Source: an uncultured Bacteroidia bacterium (lineage in GTDB: Bacteria; Bacteroidota; Bacteroidia; Bacteroidales; ML635J-15). Taken from it: DNA of 64,000 bases. The stretch lies in assembly GCA_902776565.1 (NCBI GenBank), contig CACYQN010000013.1, positions 1-64,000 of the forward strand. Direction: 5' to 3'. Position 1 is the stretch's first letter; each line of letters begins with the position of its first letter. The notes beneath the pieces are model-generated. The model had not been told where the DNA came from, did no database searches, and worked only from the letters and a program-made list of their open reading frames with translations. Shown piece by piece: positions 51,411-60,760 of the stretch. The position numbers were made by a program, and so were the translations under genes.

Positions 51411-52328
51411 CTACTTGCTTATGTACTCGTTCAGTTCGTCAACCGACGAGGAGAAGTCGAATACATTGTTTACCATATAGTATTTGTTCTGGTCGAAGCA
51501 GTATGGATAAGCGTATTTCAGGAACTCCAGCTTGGTGTGTTCGAAGTCGAACAGGTTTGCAATTTCAGCCAACTGCTTTGCCGTCATCAGTTCCGATGCT
51601 ACGATTTGCTTTGCAATTGTAAGTTTTGTCTGCTCGAAGTCTGCTTTCTCTATAGTGCGTTTTGCATCTTCAAAATCGGCATCGGAGCAAGGCATTACAA
51701 CTGGTTCGGGAGCAGGGGCTGGTTGTTCCACTATTATAACTTGTGGCGGCTGATTTGGCTGTGGTGGATTCTCGTGATGATGATGTCCTCCGTGAGGTGG
51801 TTGTTGCGGAGGATACTGACCTTGTGGGGGATATTGGTGGTTTCCCTGTGGCGGGTACTGCTGGTTGTTGTGATGGTTGCCGTGCTGTTGGTTTGGGTAT
51901 CCGTTTTGTGGTGGATAGGTGTTATTTCCGTAGCCGTCCATTTGGTTTCCCATCTGCACAATGTTCTGAATCATTTGTACGCCAAGTGTTACTGTTGCAT
52001 TTATGGCGCGGTTGATAGATGTAAGCCTTATTTGTCCGCTTCGCTGGTCGCAGTTTAGCGAATAGTTGTTTTGACCGTGATGCAGACGCATGGTGGTTGT
52101 CATTTCCGAATGCCTGCGGTTGTCCATCACTATGCGAACCGAGTAGTCCCAGTCGGGATAAAGCCCGGTAATTTGTATTGAAGACTCCGGGTTGCGGTTC
52201 TGTTGCTGGCCATTTATGTAAATCCAGAAGCGTTCGTGCCTGTCGCTTTCAAATGCCAGTGATGTGTGCTGTGCAAACGAGTATGCGCTTGCTAATGCTA
52301 TGAGTATGAAAAAGAATACTTTTTTCAT
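51411..52328 (-). CDS. DUF4476 exported protein with Pro/Gln/His-rich linker
   Basis: 305 aa. Signal peptide (MKKVFFFILIALASAYSFAQ), an N-terminal beta domain (~22-110; SDRHERFWIYINGQ, ITGLYPDWDYSVRIVMD), a long low-complexity linker rich in Pro, Gln, Asn, His and Gly (~135-215), and a C-terminal DUF4476 helical domain (~222-305; DADFEDAKRTIEKADFEQTK, ELMTAKQLAEIANLFDFEHT, YAYPYCFDQNKYYMVNN). Domain function unknown; a periplasmic or surface protein with a flexible stalk. Single gene whose upstream region is shared with the C25 protease gene. Confidence 0.85.
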   Translation of the reverse strand: MKKVFFFILIALASAYSFAQHTSLAFESDRHERFWIYINGQQQNRNPESSIQITGLYPDWDYSVRIVMDNRRHSEMTTTMRLHHGQNNYSLNCDQRSGQIRLTSINRAINATVTLGVQMIQNIVQMGNQMDGYGNNTYPPQNGYPNQQHGNHHNNQQYPPQGNHQYPPQGQYPPQQPPHGGHHHHENPPQPNQPPQVIIVEQPAPAPEPVVMPCSDADFEDAKRTIEKADFEQTKLTIAKQIVASELMTAKQLAEIANLFDFEHTKLEFLKYAYPYCFDQNKYYMVNNVFDFSSSVDELNEYISK

Positions 52329-52614
52329 GATGTCGTACGATTAAAATTTTGCGGTGCTAAAGTAATAGTTTTTTTGCTAACTGCAAAATGCTATTTTTAT
52401 GATGTTTCCAAAAACATTGACTAAATTTGATTGTAAATACAAAATATTAGGCGGATATTTTGACATAATAAAGTTGGAATAGTTGGTGCATTATTCTTGT
52501 GAAAAATTTGATGTCATCCTTAAAAGATACCTATTAAGTATAATTTAACTTAAAAACAATACCATTCAATCATAAAAAAGTATAACTTGCCGTGCTATTT
52601 TAAATTGAATTTTT
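52329..52614. other. Divergent intergenic region
   Basis: 286 AT-rich bases between the DUF4476 and C25 protease genes. A TACTTTAG element (minus strand, ~52359-52366) and TATAACTTG (plus, ~52582-52590) are weak -7 candidates for the two genes. No reading frame or repeat is seen. Confidence 0.4.
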
Positions 52615-55600
52615 ATGAAACGACTGTTATTTTTAGTGGTCATCTGTGCAATGTGCAGCTTTGCATTTTCGCAGAACGGGCGTATCCCGCTGACCCCAAC
52701 GGCAACAAAGAGTGGCTTGCTTCAATCCAACAGCATGTCGGGATTTAGCGCCACATTTTCGTTTAACTCCATCGAGAGCGAAGCCATTTCAAACGAAAAA
52801 GGCAATTTCTCCGAAATCTACATCGACGGTTCGTTCCCATACGGCGAAGTTGGTTCCCCATCACTTCCAATGATTACAAGGATGATTGCAATTCCGCAGG
52901 GTGCAACGCCAGTAGTCACGGTAAACGGATATTCCGAATCGGAATACGCGTTGGCCGACTACGACATCAATACCTTGTCGGCACAGCAGGCTCCTGTCCG
53001 CAAGGATGTTGACCCGACAACTGTGGAATATGTAGTCAACAATGCTGCATACGCACGCGACACCTACACAACCGACGAAATTGCATCGATTGAATATCTG
53101 GGTACAATGCGTGGTATTCGTATCGGCAAACTGACAATCCGTCCTGTTGCATACAATGCTTCCGCAAATACGGTTAAGGTTTACAACGATATCAATGTTA
53201 CGGTTAGTTTTGAAAATGCCGACGCTGGACTTACGCAGAGCATGTTTGCAAGCACCTACAGCCCTGCCTTCAACAGCATCTACGACCAGTTGCTCAACAA
53301 GAGCATCTTCGGTCAATCAACAATCAAGGGCGTTTACGACGACCACCCCGACATGTACAACACTCCTGTAAGGATGCTGGTTATATGCTATTCAGGATTC
53401 AGAGGCAATTCTTCGCTCACCCAGTGGCTTGAATGGAAGTTGCAGAAAGGCTATTATGTTGACATTTTCTACACAGATGAAACTGGAACAACAGCTTCGG
53501 CAATTGCATCGTTTATCAGAACCAAGTACAACGCTTCGGTTGCTGCGGGTAATGCATATACCTATTTAATTACAATAGGTGATACTGGACAAGTTCCGCA
53601 GTATGCAACGGAGAGTGTTGATGAGCAATGCGCAACCGATTTAGGATATTCGTCTGTTGATGGCGACTACTTCCCCGATATGTTCTATAGCCGTATGTCT
53701 GTTGAAAACGCAACTCACCTTTCTAACTATATAGAAAAAGTTATAGTATATGAGAAATTTCAAATGTCAGATGGTGGCAACTACTTGAATAACCTTATTC
53801 TTGTTGGTGGTTGGGATTCAAGTTGGACTTCCAGAGTTGCTCGTCCTACAGTCAACTATGGAAGCACCAATTATTTCAATACTTCCAACACGACTTACGG
53901 TGGCTTTGAAAACGGTACACTCAACATAACCGTTTCAACAAGTTCTACGCAAGGCTATTCTGGAACTAACAATGGTTGCTATAATGGTATCAACAACGGT
54001 GTTGGTTTCCTAAACTACACTGCACATGGTGACAAGCAAGAATGGTATCAGCCTAAATTATCCGCTACACAAGTAGCTACGTTAACCAACAATGAGAAAT
54101 ATTTCTTTGGCGTTGGAAACTGCTGTCTTACAGGTAATTTCAACAATACGTCCACGGATTATTCTCCAGGTTCTGCAATAGGAACAAATGCTTGTTTCGC
54201 CGAAACGATGATTCGTGTTCCAAAGGCAGGTGCTGTGGCATACGTAGGCTGCTCTCCATACTCTTACTGGTATGAAGACTTCTACTGGGCAGTTGGCGCA
54301 CACTCATACTCACAAGGAAACGCTCCTTCGACTTCGGCATCCACAATGGGTGTTTACGATGCAATGTTCGTAGATGACTATTGGAATTCAGCTTCTTCGT
54401 TGTTGTATTTGGGTAACCTTGCTGTTCAGCAAGCCGTAAGCAGTAGCTACACAACCTCAAATGTTACAGATGGCAACTGCAGCAATTCTGCAAACTACTA
54501 CTTTAAGTTCTACCATACTTTTGGCGATGGTTCTGTAATGCCATATATTACAAAGCCGGAAGCTAACAATGTTACTCTTCCAGAATCGGTAATGTCTGGT
54601 GCAACTTCGATGACCGTAAACGCACTAGCTGGTTCGTATGTCGCAGTTACCGACAACGAATCGACAATCTACGGCGTGGCAGTGGCAAACGCTTCGGGCG
54701 TAGCAACGGTTAACTTCACCGAGGCAATACCAGGTTCGGGAACTCTTTATGTTGTAGTTACCCGCCAGCAGTATCAGCCTTATTTCGGTACTGTTTCGGT
54801 AATCGCTCCTAATCCTCCAACAGCCGACTTCACAGGTACTCCAACCACTATCCTCGAAAGAGAATCGGTAACTTTCACAAACACTTCGCAGTACGCTGCA
54901 TCCTGTCAGTGGAACTTTGGCGACGGCCAGACTTCAACCGAAATAAATCCAGTTCATACCTATATGACTCCTGGTACCTATACAGTTAAATTGCGCGTTG
55001 AAAACACTCTTGGCAACGACACCAAGACCCGCACAAACTACATTACGGTAAATGCAAATACCAATCCTCCTGTTGCCGACTTTGAAGCTTCGGAAACCGA
55101 AGTTTCAATGGGTAGCACAGTAAACTTCACCGACCTTACTGAAAATATTCCTACTTCGTGGGAATGGACTTTCGAAGGCGGTACTCCCGCAACATCTACA
55201 GAGCAGAATCCGAGCGTTTCATATAGCGAACCTGGCGAGTACACTGTTACTTTGGTTGCTCACAATGCCTACGGCGAAGATACCGAAACCAAGACTGGCT
55301 ACATTACCGTCTTCTATCCCGACATTGTAATGAGCAACCAGAATGTTTATGTCTGCGGTGGAACTTACAAGGATCCGGGTGGAGATGGCGACTATGATAA
55401 CAACCTATCTTATACACAGACAATATACCCCGCTACCAGTGGAGCAAAGGTTAGGCTGACATTCACCGAATTCTCGCTCGAAGCAGCTTCTAGTTCAGGT
55501 TGGGGTAGTTCTGCAGGTACTTGCTACGATAAGTTATACATCTACGATGGTGTAACTACATCGACAACCGCAGTTGTCAATGGCGTATGCGGAACCAATA

Positions 55601-58600
55601 ATCCTGGCACAATAACAGCAACTAATGCATCGGGAGCACTTACAATAATGTTCTCCTCAGATGGTTCGGTTGCTTCATCTGGCTGGGTTGCAGAAATCAG
55701 CTGCTACATACCGGGACCGGAAGTCGAGGTACAAGACTACACTCCGACAACAGCACGTTTCAACACTACCAACGACCTAAATGTGACATTCACTAATACG
55801 GGTGTTGGTTCAACCAGTGCAAACACAACAGCAACTATCTCTACAACAGATGAATACCTTACACTCAATAGCACATCGGCAATACTCGGCGCAATTGCTA
55901 GCAACGCTACAGCAATTGGAACATTCAATTTCTCGCTTGCCGAGAATGTTCCCGACGGTCACGTTGCAACAATCAATGTTGAAATCACCGACGGAAGCAG
56001 CACTTGGAACGAAACGATTACAATTACCGCTATAGGTCCGTCATGCAATGCTCCTGCAGGTTTGCAGGTTTCAGTTGACAATACCGATGCAACAATAACT
56101 TGGGACGCTCAAGCCGTTGCACCGCTTACCATTAGCGACGATTTTGAAGGTCACGAGGCATTCACAATCAACTCGTCCGGTACTGTAGGATGGACTTATA
56201 TTGATGGAGATGGAAGCACAACAGGTCGTATTAGTAACTATAATAGTTGGACAAATGCAAATGAAGAAATGGCATTCATTGTATTTAACCCTTCACAAGT
56301 ACAATATACAAACAATACTTCGCAAACATTGGCTTCAAGAGCACGTGTAACTGCTAACTCTGGCAGTCAATTCATTGCAAGTTTCTATGCTGATCCTGCA
56401 CCAAACGATGACTGGATAGTCTCCCCAGAACTTAATTTTGCAGAAGAATTTACTTTCTCATTCTATTGCAGAGGAGGACACAGTAGCAGTTATACAGAAA
56501 CATTTGAAGTTCTCTATTCTACTACAAACAATGATCAATCTAGTTTCTCAAACTCTTTGGGAACAGGAAGTGTAACTGGTGGAACAAATGTTTCGTGGAC
56601 TCTTAAGTCATACACTGTTCCTGCTACAGCTAAGTATGTGGCAATACATTGTACATCAAATGACCAGTATTATTTCTGCGTTGACGACATAACAATTAGC
56701 GGAAATGCAGGTTCTGGTGTAGCTGCTGTTAACATCTACGACAATGGCGTTCTCGTAGCTTCGAATGTTACTGGCGGAACCTACACTGCAACAAACCTTT
56801 CTGTTGGTGAACACTGCTTCAGCGTTCGCGCTGTCTGCAACGACGACAGCGAATCGCTTGCTGCTCAGCAATGCGTAACCATCGAAAGCAACTTGCCAAG
56901 ATACAACGTGACAGTTAATGCTGGCAACGGCGGTTCTGTTACTCCAAACGGCGAACAAACCGTTTACGAAGGCAACGACTTCACATTTACCGTTGCTCCA
57001 AACGACTGCTACGAAATTGCTTCGGTAACTGTTGACGGAAACAATGTAAGCCTCAATGCAAACAATAGCTACACAATCAGCAATGTTACTGCAAACCATA
57101 CAGTAAACGTAACATTCAACCAGATTACCTATACTATAATGGCATCGGCTGAAAATGGCGGTACTATCACTCCTTCAGGCAACACGACAGTAAACTGCGG
57201 TGAAAACCAAAACTACACAATCGCAGCAAACAATGGCTACAGAATACTTGATGTAGTGGTTGACGGTCAGAGCGTTGGCGCAGTTGAAAGCTATTCGTTC
57301 GACAATGTTACTGCAAACCACAATATTTCTGCTACATTCATCGCAGTTCTCAACATCGACATCAATGCCGATGCAGAAGGTGGTTCTGTAACTCCTAACG
57401 GAACACAGACTCTTGATGAAGGCGGAAGCTTCACTTTCACCGTTACACCCGACAACTGCTACGAAATCGGCAACGTTACTGTAAACGGAGTCGCTGTAAC
57501 TCTCGATGCAAACAACTCGTACACAATCAATAATGTTACTGCAGACCAGAACATCAATGTAACATTCAATCCGATTACCTATACAATTGAGGCATCTGCA
57601 AGCAACGGCGGTACAATCAATCCAGCAGGTAACACTACAGTAAACTGCGGTGAAAACCAGACCTACACAATCACAGCAAACAACGGTTACCGTATCGTTG
57701 ATGTAACTGTTGACGGACAGAGCGTTGGCGCAGTTGAAAGCTATTCGTTCGACAATGTTACTGCAAACCACAATATTTCGGCTACCTTCATCGCAGTTCT
57801 CAACATCGAGATTAATGCTGATGCAGAAGGCGGTTCTGTAACTCCAACCGGAACACAGACTCTTGATGAAGGCGAAAGCTTCACTTTCACCGTTACACCC
57901 GACAACTGCTACGAAATAGGTAACGTTACTGTAAACGGAATTGCTGTAACTCTTGATGCAAACAATTCGTACACAATCAACAATGTTACAGCAGACCAGA
58001 ACATCAATGTAACATTCAACCAATTGTCATACACAATTACAGCTACTGCTGGAAACGGTGGAACAATCAATCCTGGAACAACAACCGTTAACTGCGGAGG
58101 CAACCAGACTTACACTATTGTTCCAACAGAAGGCTATATGATTTCCGATGTTACCGTTGACGGACAGAGCGTTGGTTCGGTAAGCTCATACTCATTTACA
58201 AATGTAACTGCAAACCATACTATTTCGGCAACATTCGTTGAAATTCCAGACAACCATATCGTAGTAGTTGTAAATGCTGATACGGAAGGTGGTACTGTTG
58301 ATCCTACTGGTTCGCAGTCGATAGAGCAGGGCTCCGACTTCACTTTCACCGTAACTCCGGATGCTTGCTACGCAATCGGAACTGTTACCGTAAACGGTAC
58401 AGCAGTAACGCTTGATGCAAACAACTCATACACAATTCAAAATGTAACTGAAGCACAAGAGGTAAATGTTACTTTCACTTCTATTACCTACACTGTTACG
58501 ACAAATGCTAGCAATGGCGGTTCGATAGAGGTAGAAGGTGGCAATGAGGTTGCCTGCGGTGAAAACAAGACATTTACCGTTACTCCGGAAGCTTGCTACA

Positions 58601-59436
58601 CAATTGGTACAGTTACCGTAAACGGAACAGAAGTAACCCTTGATGCAAACAATTCTTACACAATCGAAAATGTAGGTGCAGACCAGACGATTGTTGCTAC
58701 TTTCAACCAGATTTCATACACAGTTGCTGTAAACGCTGGCGAAGGAGGAACGATTACTCCTGCTGATGGTGCAGTTCTCTGTGGCGAAAACATCACATTC
58801 ACAATTTCAGCAAACGAAGGATACGAAGTTGAAGATGTTGTGGTTGACGGACAGAGCCGTGGCGTTATCACAAGCTACACATTTGAAAATGTAACCGACA
58901 ATGAACACAGCATCGCAGCAACATTCACACAGATTGTTGTTCCAGAATGCAATGCTGTTGAAGGTTTGGAAGTTTCGGTTGAACCTTATGGTAACTTAAT
59001 CAGCTGGGACGCTGTAGAAAATGCTGTATCGTACAACATCTTCCGCAACAATGAGACAACGGCTCTTGCAAATGTTCTTTCGACAAGCTATGTCGATGTG
59101 AACGGAAATGCAGGCGACAGATACCACATCGTTACTGTTTGCCAGTACGGTGAGTCGGATGCTTCCGATGAGGTTGAGGCAATACCTACATCAATCGACG
59201 AAAACAGCATTTCGGTTGAACTTTACCCGAATCCAACCGACGGTAAGTTTATGATTGAATGCAACGAAATGGCAACCGTTGAAATATTCAACATGGTTGG
59301 TCAGATTGTCGAAAGGGTAGAGGTTAGCACGAATGCAATAACCGTTGATGCATCTGCTTGGACAAGCGGAGTTTACAACGTAAGAATTACAACTTCCAAT
59401 GCAAGCATAATTGTAAAGCAAGTTGTAAAGCAATAA
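52615..59436 (+). CDS. C25 (gingipain-like) cysteine protease with PKD, CUB, adhesin and nine B-repeat domains, T9SS cargo
   Basis: 2273 aa. Signal peptide (1-20); gingipain-type propeptide and catalytic region (~60-650) with the His in YTAHGDKQEW (H471) and the Cys in GNCCLTGNF (C504), 33 residues apart as in gingipain RgpB. Then two PKD domains (~731-811, 817-900; WNFGDGQTS), a CUB-like domain (~902-1032), a CARDB-like module (~1040-1140), a cleaved-adhesin/MAM-like domain (~1170-1365), nine divergent InlB-type B-repeats of ~75 residues (~1429-2108), a fibronectin III-like domain (~2110-2192) and a T9SS type A sorting domain (~2197-2273; YPNPTDGKFMIE, SGVYNVRIT). Expected to be a secreted or surface protease feeding peptide fermentation. 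Ends at a terminator. Confidence 0.92.
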   Translation: MKRLLFLVVICAMCSFAFSQNGRIPLTPTATKSGLLQSNSMSGFSATFSFNSIESEAISNEKGNFSEIYIDGSFPYGEVGSPSLPMITRMIAIPQGATPVVTVNGYSESEYALADYDINTLSAQQAPVRKDVDPTTVEYVVNNAAYARDTYTTDEIASIEYLGTMRGIRIGKLTIRPVAYNASANTVKVYNDINVTVSFENADAGLTQSMFASTYSPAFNSIYDQLLNKSIFGQSTIKGVYDDHPDMYNTPVRMLVICYSGFRGNSSLTQWLEWKLQKGYYVDIFYTDETGTTASAIASFIRTKYNASVAAGNAYTYLITIGDTGQVPQYATESVDEQCATDLGYSSVDGDYFPDMFYSRMSVENATHLSNYIEKVIVYEKFQMSDGGNYLNNLILVGGWDSSWTSRVARPTVNYGSTNYFNTSNTTYGGFENGTLNITVSTSSTQGYSGTNNGCYNGINNGVGFLNYTAHGDKQEWYQPKLSATQVATLTNNEKYFFGVGNCCLTGNFNNTSTDYSPGSAIGTNACFAETMIRVPKAGAVAYVGCSPYSYWYEDFYWAVGAHSYSQGNAPSTSASTMGVYDAMFVDDYWNSASSLLYLGNLAVQQAVSSSYTTSNVTDGNCSNSANYYFKFYHTFGDGSVMPYITKPEANNVTLPESVMSGATSMTVNALAGSYVAVTDNESTIYGVAVANASGVATVNFTEAIPGSGTLYVVVTRQQYQPYFGTVSVIAPNPPTADFTGTPTTILERESVTFTNTSQYAASCQWNFGDGQTSTEINPVHTYMTPGTYTVKLRVENTLGNDTKTRTNYITVNANTNPPVADFEASETEVSMGSTVNFTDLTENIPTSWEWTFEGGTPATSTEQNPSVSYSEPGEYTVTLVAHNAYGEDTETKTGYITVFYPDIVMSNQNVYVCGGTYKDPGGDGDYDNNLSYTQTIYPATSGAKVRLTFTEFSLEAASSSGWGSSAGTCYDKLYIYDGVTTSTTAVVNGVCGTNNPGTITATNASGALTIMFSSDGSVASSGWVAEISCYIPGPEVEVQDYTPTTARFNTTNDLNVTFTNTGVGSTSANTTATISTTDEYLTLNSTSAILGAIASNATAIGTFNFSLAENVPDGHVATINVEITDGSSTWNETITITAIGPSCNAPAGLQVSVDNTDATITWDAQAVAPLTISDDFEGHEAFTINSSGTVGWTYIDGDGSTTGRISNYNSWTNANEEMAFIVFNPSQVQYTNNTSQTLASRARVTANSGSQFIASFYADPAPNDDWIVSPELNFAEEFTFSFYCRGGHSSSYTETFEVLYSTTNNDQSSFSNSLGTGSVTGGTNVSWTLKSYTVPATAKYVAIHCTSNDQYYFCVDDITISGNAGSGVAAVNIYDNGVLVASNVTGGTYTATNLSVGEHCFSVRAVCNDDSESLAAQQCVTIESNLPRYNVTVNAGNGGSVTPNGEQTVYEGNDFTFTVAPNDCYEIASVTVDGNNVSLNANNSYTISNVTANHTVNVTFNQITYTIMASAENGGTITPSGNTTVNCGENQNYTIAANNGYRILDVVVDGQSVGAVESYSFDNVTANHNISATFIAVLNIDINADAEGGSVTPNGTQTLDEGGSFTFTVTPDNCYEIGNVTVNGVAVTLDANNSYTINNVTADQNINVTFNPITYTIEASASNGGTINPAGNTTVNCGENQTYTITANNGYRIVDVTVDGQSVGAVESYSFDNVTANHNISATFIAVLNIEINADAEGGSVTPTGTQTLDEGESFTFTVTPDNCYEIGNVTVNGIAVTLDANNSYTINNVTADQNINVTFNQLSYTITATAGNGGTINPGTTTVNCGGNQTYTIVPTEGYMISDVTVDGQSVGSVSSYSFTNVTANHTISATFVEIPDNHIVVVVNADTEGGTVDPTGSQSIEQGSDFTFTVTPDACYAIGTVTVNGTAVTLDANNSYTIQNVTEAQEVNVTFTSITYTVTTNASNGGSIEVEGGNEVACGENKTFTVTPEACYTIGTVTVNGTEVTLDANNSYTIENVGADQTIVATFNQISYTVAVNAGEGGTITPADGAVLCGENITFTISANEGYEVEDVVVDGQSRGVITSYTFENVTDNEHSIAATFTQIVVPECNAVEGLEVSVEPYGNLISWDAVENAVSYNIFRNNETTALANVLSTSYVDVNGNAGDRYHIVTVCQYGESDASDEVEAIPTSIDENSISVELYPNPTDGKFMIECNEMATVEIFNMVGQIVERVEVSTNAITVDASAWTSGVYNVRITTSNASIIVKQVVKQ
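57140..58040 (+). repeat. Tandem 450-bp duplication inside the protease gene
   Basis: Two successive 150-residue units, each a pair of B-repeats, are nearly identical at DNA level (for example 57261-57330 against 57711-57780). The other B-repeats are diverged, so this pair is the youngest duplication. Confidence 0.8.
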
Positions 59437-59460
59437 GGCAAAAACAAAAAATATGAATAA

Positions 59461-59490
59461 AAGGTGGTGGCTTTTGTCACCACTTTTTTT
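59461..59490 (+). terminator. Rho-independent terminator of the C25 protease gene
   Basis: GTGGTG (59464-59469) pairs with CACCAC (59478-59483) and is followed by seven T. Confidence 0.85.
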
Positions 59491-59644
59491 GTCATATAAA
59501 AAGATGGTCATTTTTGCCTTACAGGTTGTTAATTACCAAAACCTTACCTTTGAAAATCGCTTTTGTTTCAAAAATATTATACGCATACAAAATATTTATG
59601 CTATATTTGAAGCCGTTTTTAAAACTAAATATAAAGGAATAACT

Positions 59645-60289
59645 ATGGATAAATTCATCTCAGTAGAACAGGCCGTATCAATGGTGAAGGACGGAATGAC
59701 CCTCATGATCGGCGGATTTTTAGGTGTTGGTTCAGCCAACAAGGTATTGAAGGGAATACACGATGCAGGTATCAAGAATCTTACAATCATCGGTAACGAT
59801 ACCGCTTTTGTTGACAAGGGCGTTGGTATCCTCGTTGCTAACCATCAGGTTAAGAAGGCTATAGTTTCGCACATCGGTACAAATCCGGAAACTATCGCAC
59901 AGTTGAACTCCAAGGAACTCGAAATCGAATTCGTACCTCAGGGAACTCTTGCAGAACGTATCCGTTGCGGTGGTGCTGGTCTTGGTGGCGTTCTTACTCC
60001 GACCGGACTTGGTACTGTAGTAGCAGAAGGCAAGCGCGTTATCAATGTTGACGGCAAGGATTACCTCCTCGAACTCCCGATTCATGCAGATATGGCATTG
60101 CTCGGTGCAACCGTTGGCGACGAAACTGGTAACCTTGTTTTCAAGGGTACAACCCAGAACTTCAACCCGATGATGGCTATGGCAGCCGACGTTGTTATCG
60201 CCGAAATCGAGAACATCGTTAAGGTTGGCGAAATTGCTCCTGAAGCAATCCATACTCAGAACATCTTCGTGGATTATATTGTAAAATAA
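59645..60289 (+). CDS. atoD: CoA-transferase subunit alpha (butyrate/acetoacetate type)
   Basis: 214 aa from the ATG at 59645, with AAAGGAATA just upstream; the longer frame from 59453 is non-coding leader. Family I CoA-transferase alpha subunit: SVEQAVSMVKDGMTLMIGGF, GVGSANKV, a Gly-rich CoA loop IRCGGAGLGGVLTPTGLGT and KDYLLELPIHADMALLGATV. In lysine fermentation this enzyme moves CoA between butyryl-CoA and acetoacetate. The catalytic glutamate is on the beta subunit (AtoA), which is not next to this gene; a family D palindrome and then kal follow instead, so beta must be encoded elsewhere or alpha is non-functional alone. Confidence 0.88.
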   Translation: MDKFISVEQAVSMVKDGMTLMIGGFLGVGSANKVLKGIHDAGIKNLTIIGNDTAFVDKGVGILVANHQVKKAIVSHIGTNPETIAQLNSKELEIEFVPQGTLAERIRCGGAGLGGVLTPTGLGTVVAEGKRVINVDGKDYLLELPIHADMALLGATVGDETGNLVFKGTTQNFNPMMAMAADVVIAEIENIVKVGEIAPEAIHTQNIFVDYIVK

Positions 60290-60325
60290 ATAACAAATAG
60301 ACGCCCATGGTCTGTCTTTAAGTAA

Positions 60326-60345
60326 AGACGCGCCATGGCACGTCT
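60326..60345. repeat. Palindromic repeat, family D-like (GACGCGCCATGGC type)
   Basis: AGACG-C-GCCATGGC-A-CGTCT folds on itself; a degenerate copy (GACGCCCATGGTCTGTC) lies just upstream at 60300-60316. It fills the 72-base gap between atoD and kal. Confidence 0.65.
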
Positions 60346-60361
60346 CTAACGAATAGAACAA

Positions 60362-60751
60362 ATGGAATACAGAACAAAGATTAGACTGCGCATGAGCGCA
60401 AAGGATGCACACTACGGTGGCAATTTGGTTGATGGTGCTCACATGGTTCACCTGTTTGGTGATGTGGCTACCGAACTTCTCATTATGCGTGACGGCGACG
60501 AAGGCCTTTTCTGCGCATACGATATGATTGAATTCAAGGCTCCTGTTTACGCAGGCGACTTCATTGAGGCTGAAGGTTGGATTGACCGCGAAGGCAATAC
60601 CTCACGCCACATGATGTTCGAAGCTCGCAAGGTTGCTGTTGCTCGTCCCGACATCTCAGCATCGGCTGCTGATGAACTCGACGAACCTATTCTCGTTTGC
60701 CGTGCTTCGGGAACTTGTGTTACACCAAAGGATTGTCAAAGAAAAAAATAA
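60362..60751 (+). CDS. kal: 3-aminobutyryl-CoA ammonia-lyase
   Basis: 129 aa hotdog-fold enzyme that removes ammonia from L-3-aminobutyryl-CoA to give crotonyl-CoA in the lysine fermentation pathway. Matches Kal proteins in length and in [57 protein letters not shown] and RASGTCVTP. It is 9 bases upstream of kce, its usual partner. Also resembles thioesterases of the same fold, but the neighbour makes the Kal call firm. Confidence 0.9.
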   Translation: MEYRTKIRLRMSAKDAHYGGNLVDGAHMVHLFGDVATELLIMRDGDEGLFCAYDMIEFKAPVYAGDFIEAEGWIDREGNTSRHMMFEARKVAVARPDISASAADELDEPILVCRASGTCVTPKDCQRKK

Positions 60752-60760
60752 GCGTACGAT

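Noticed and set aside
57175..58023. 282-codon minus-strand frame with internal repeats in the protease gene
   Set aside because: Its repeats simply mirror the B-repeats of the sense gene; no start region or known motif.
59453..59644. N-terminal extension of AtoD by 64 residues
   Set aside because: The extension covers the terminator and an AT-rich leader; a ribosome-binding-like AAAGGA precedes the ATG at 59645, where CoA-transferase homology begins.
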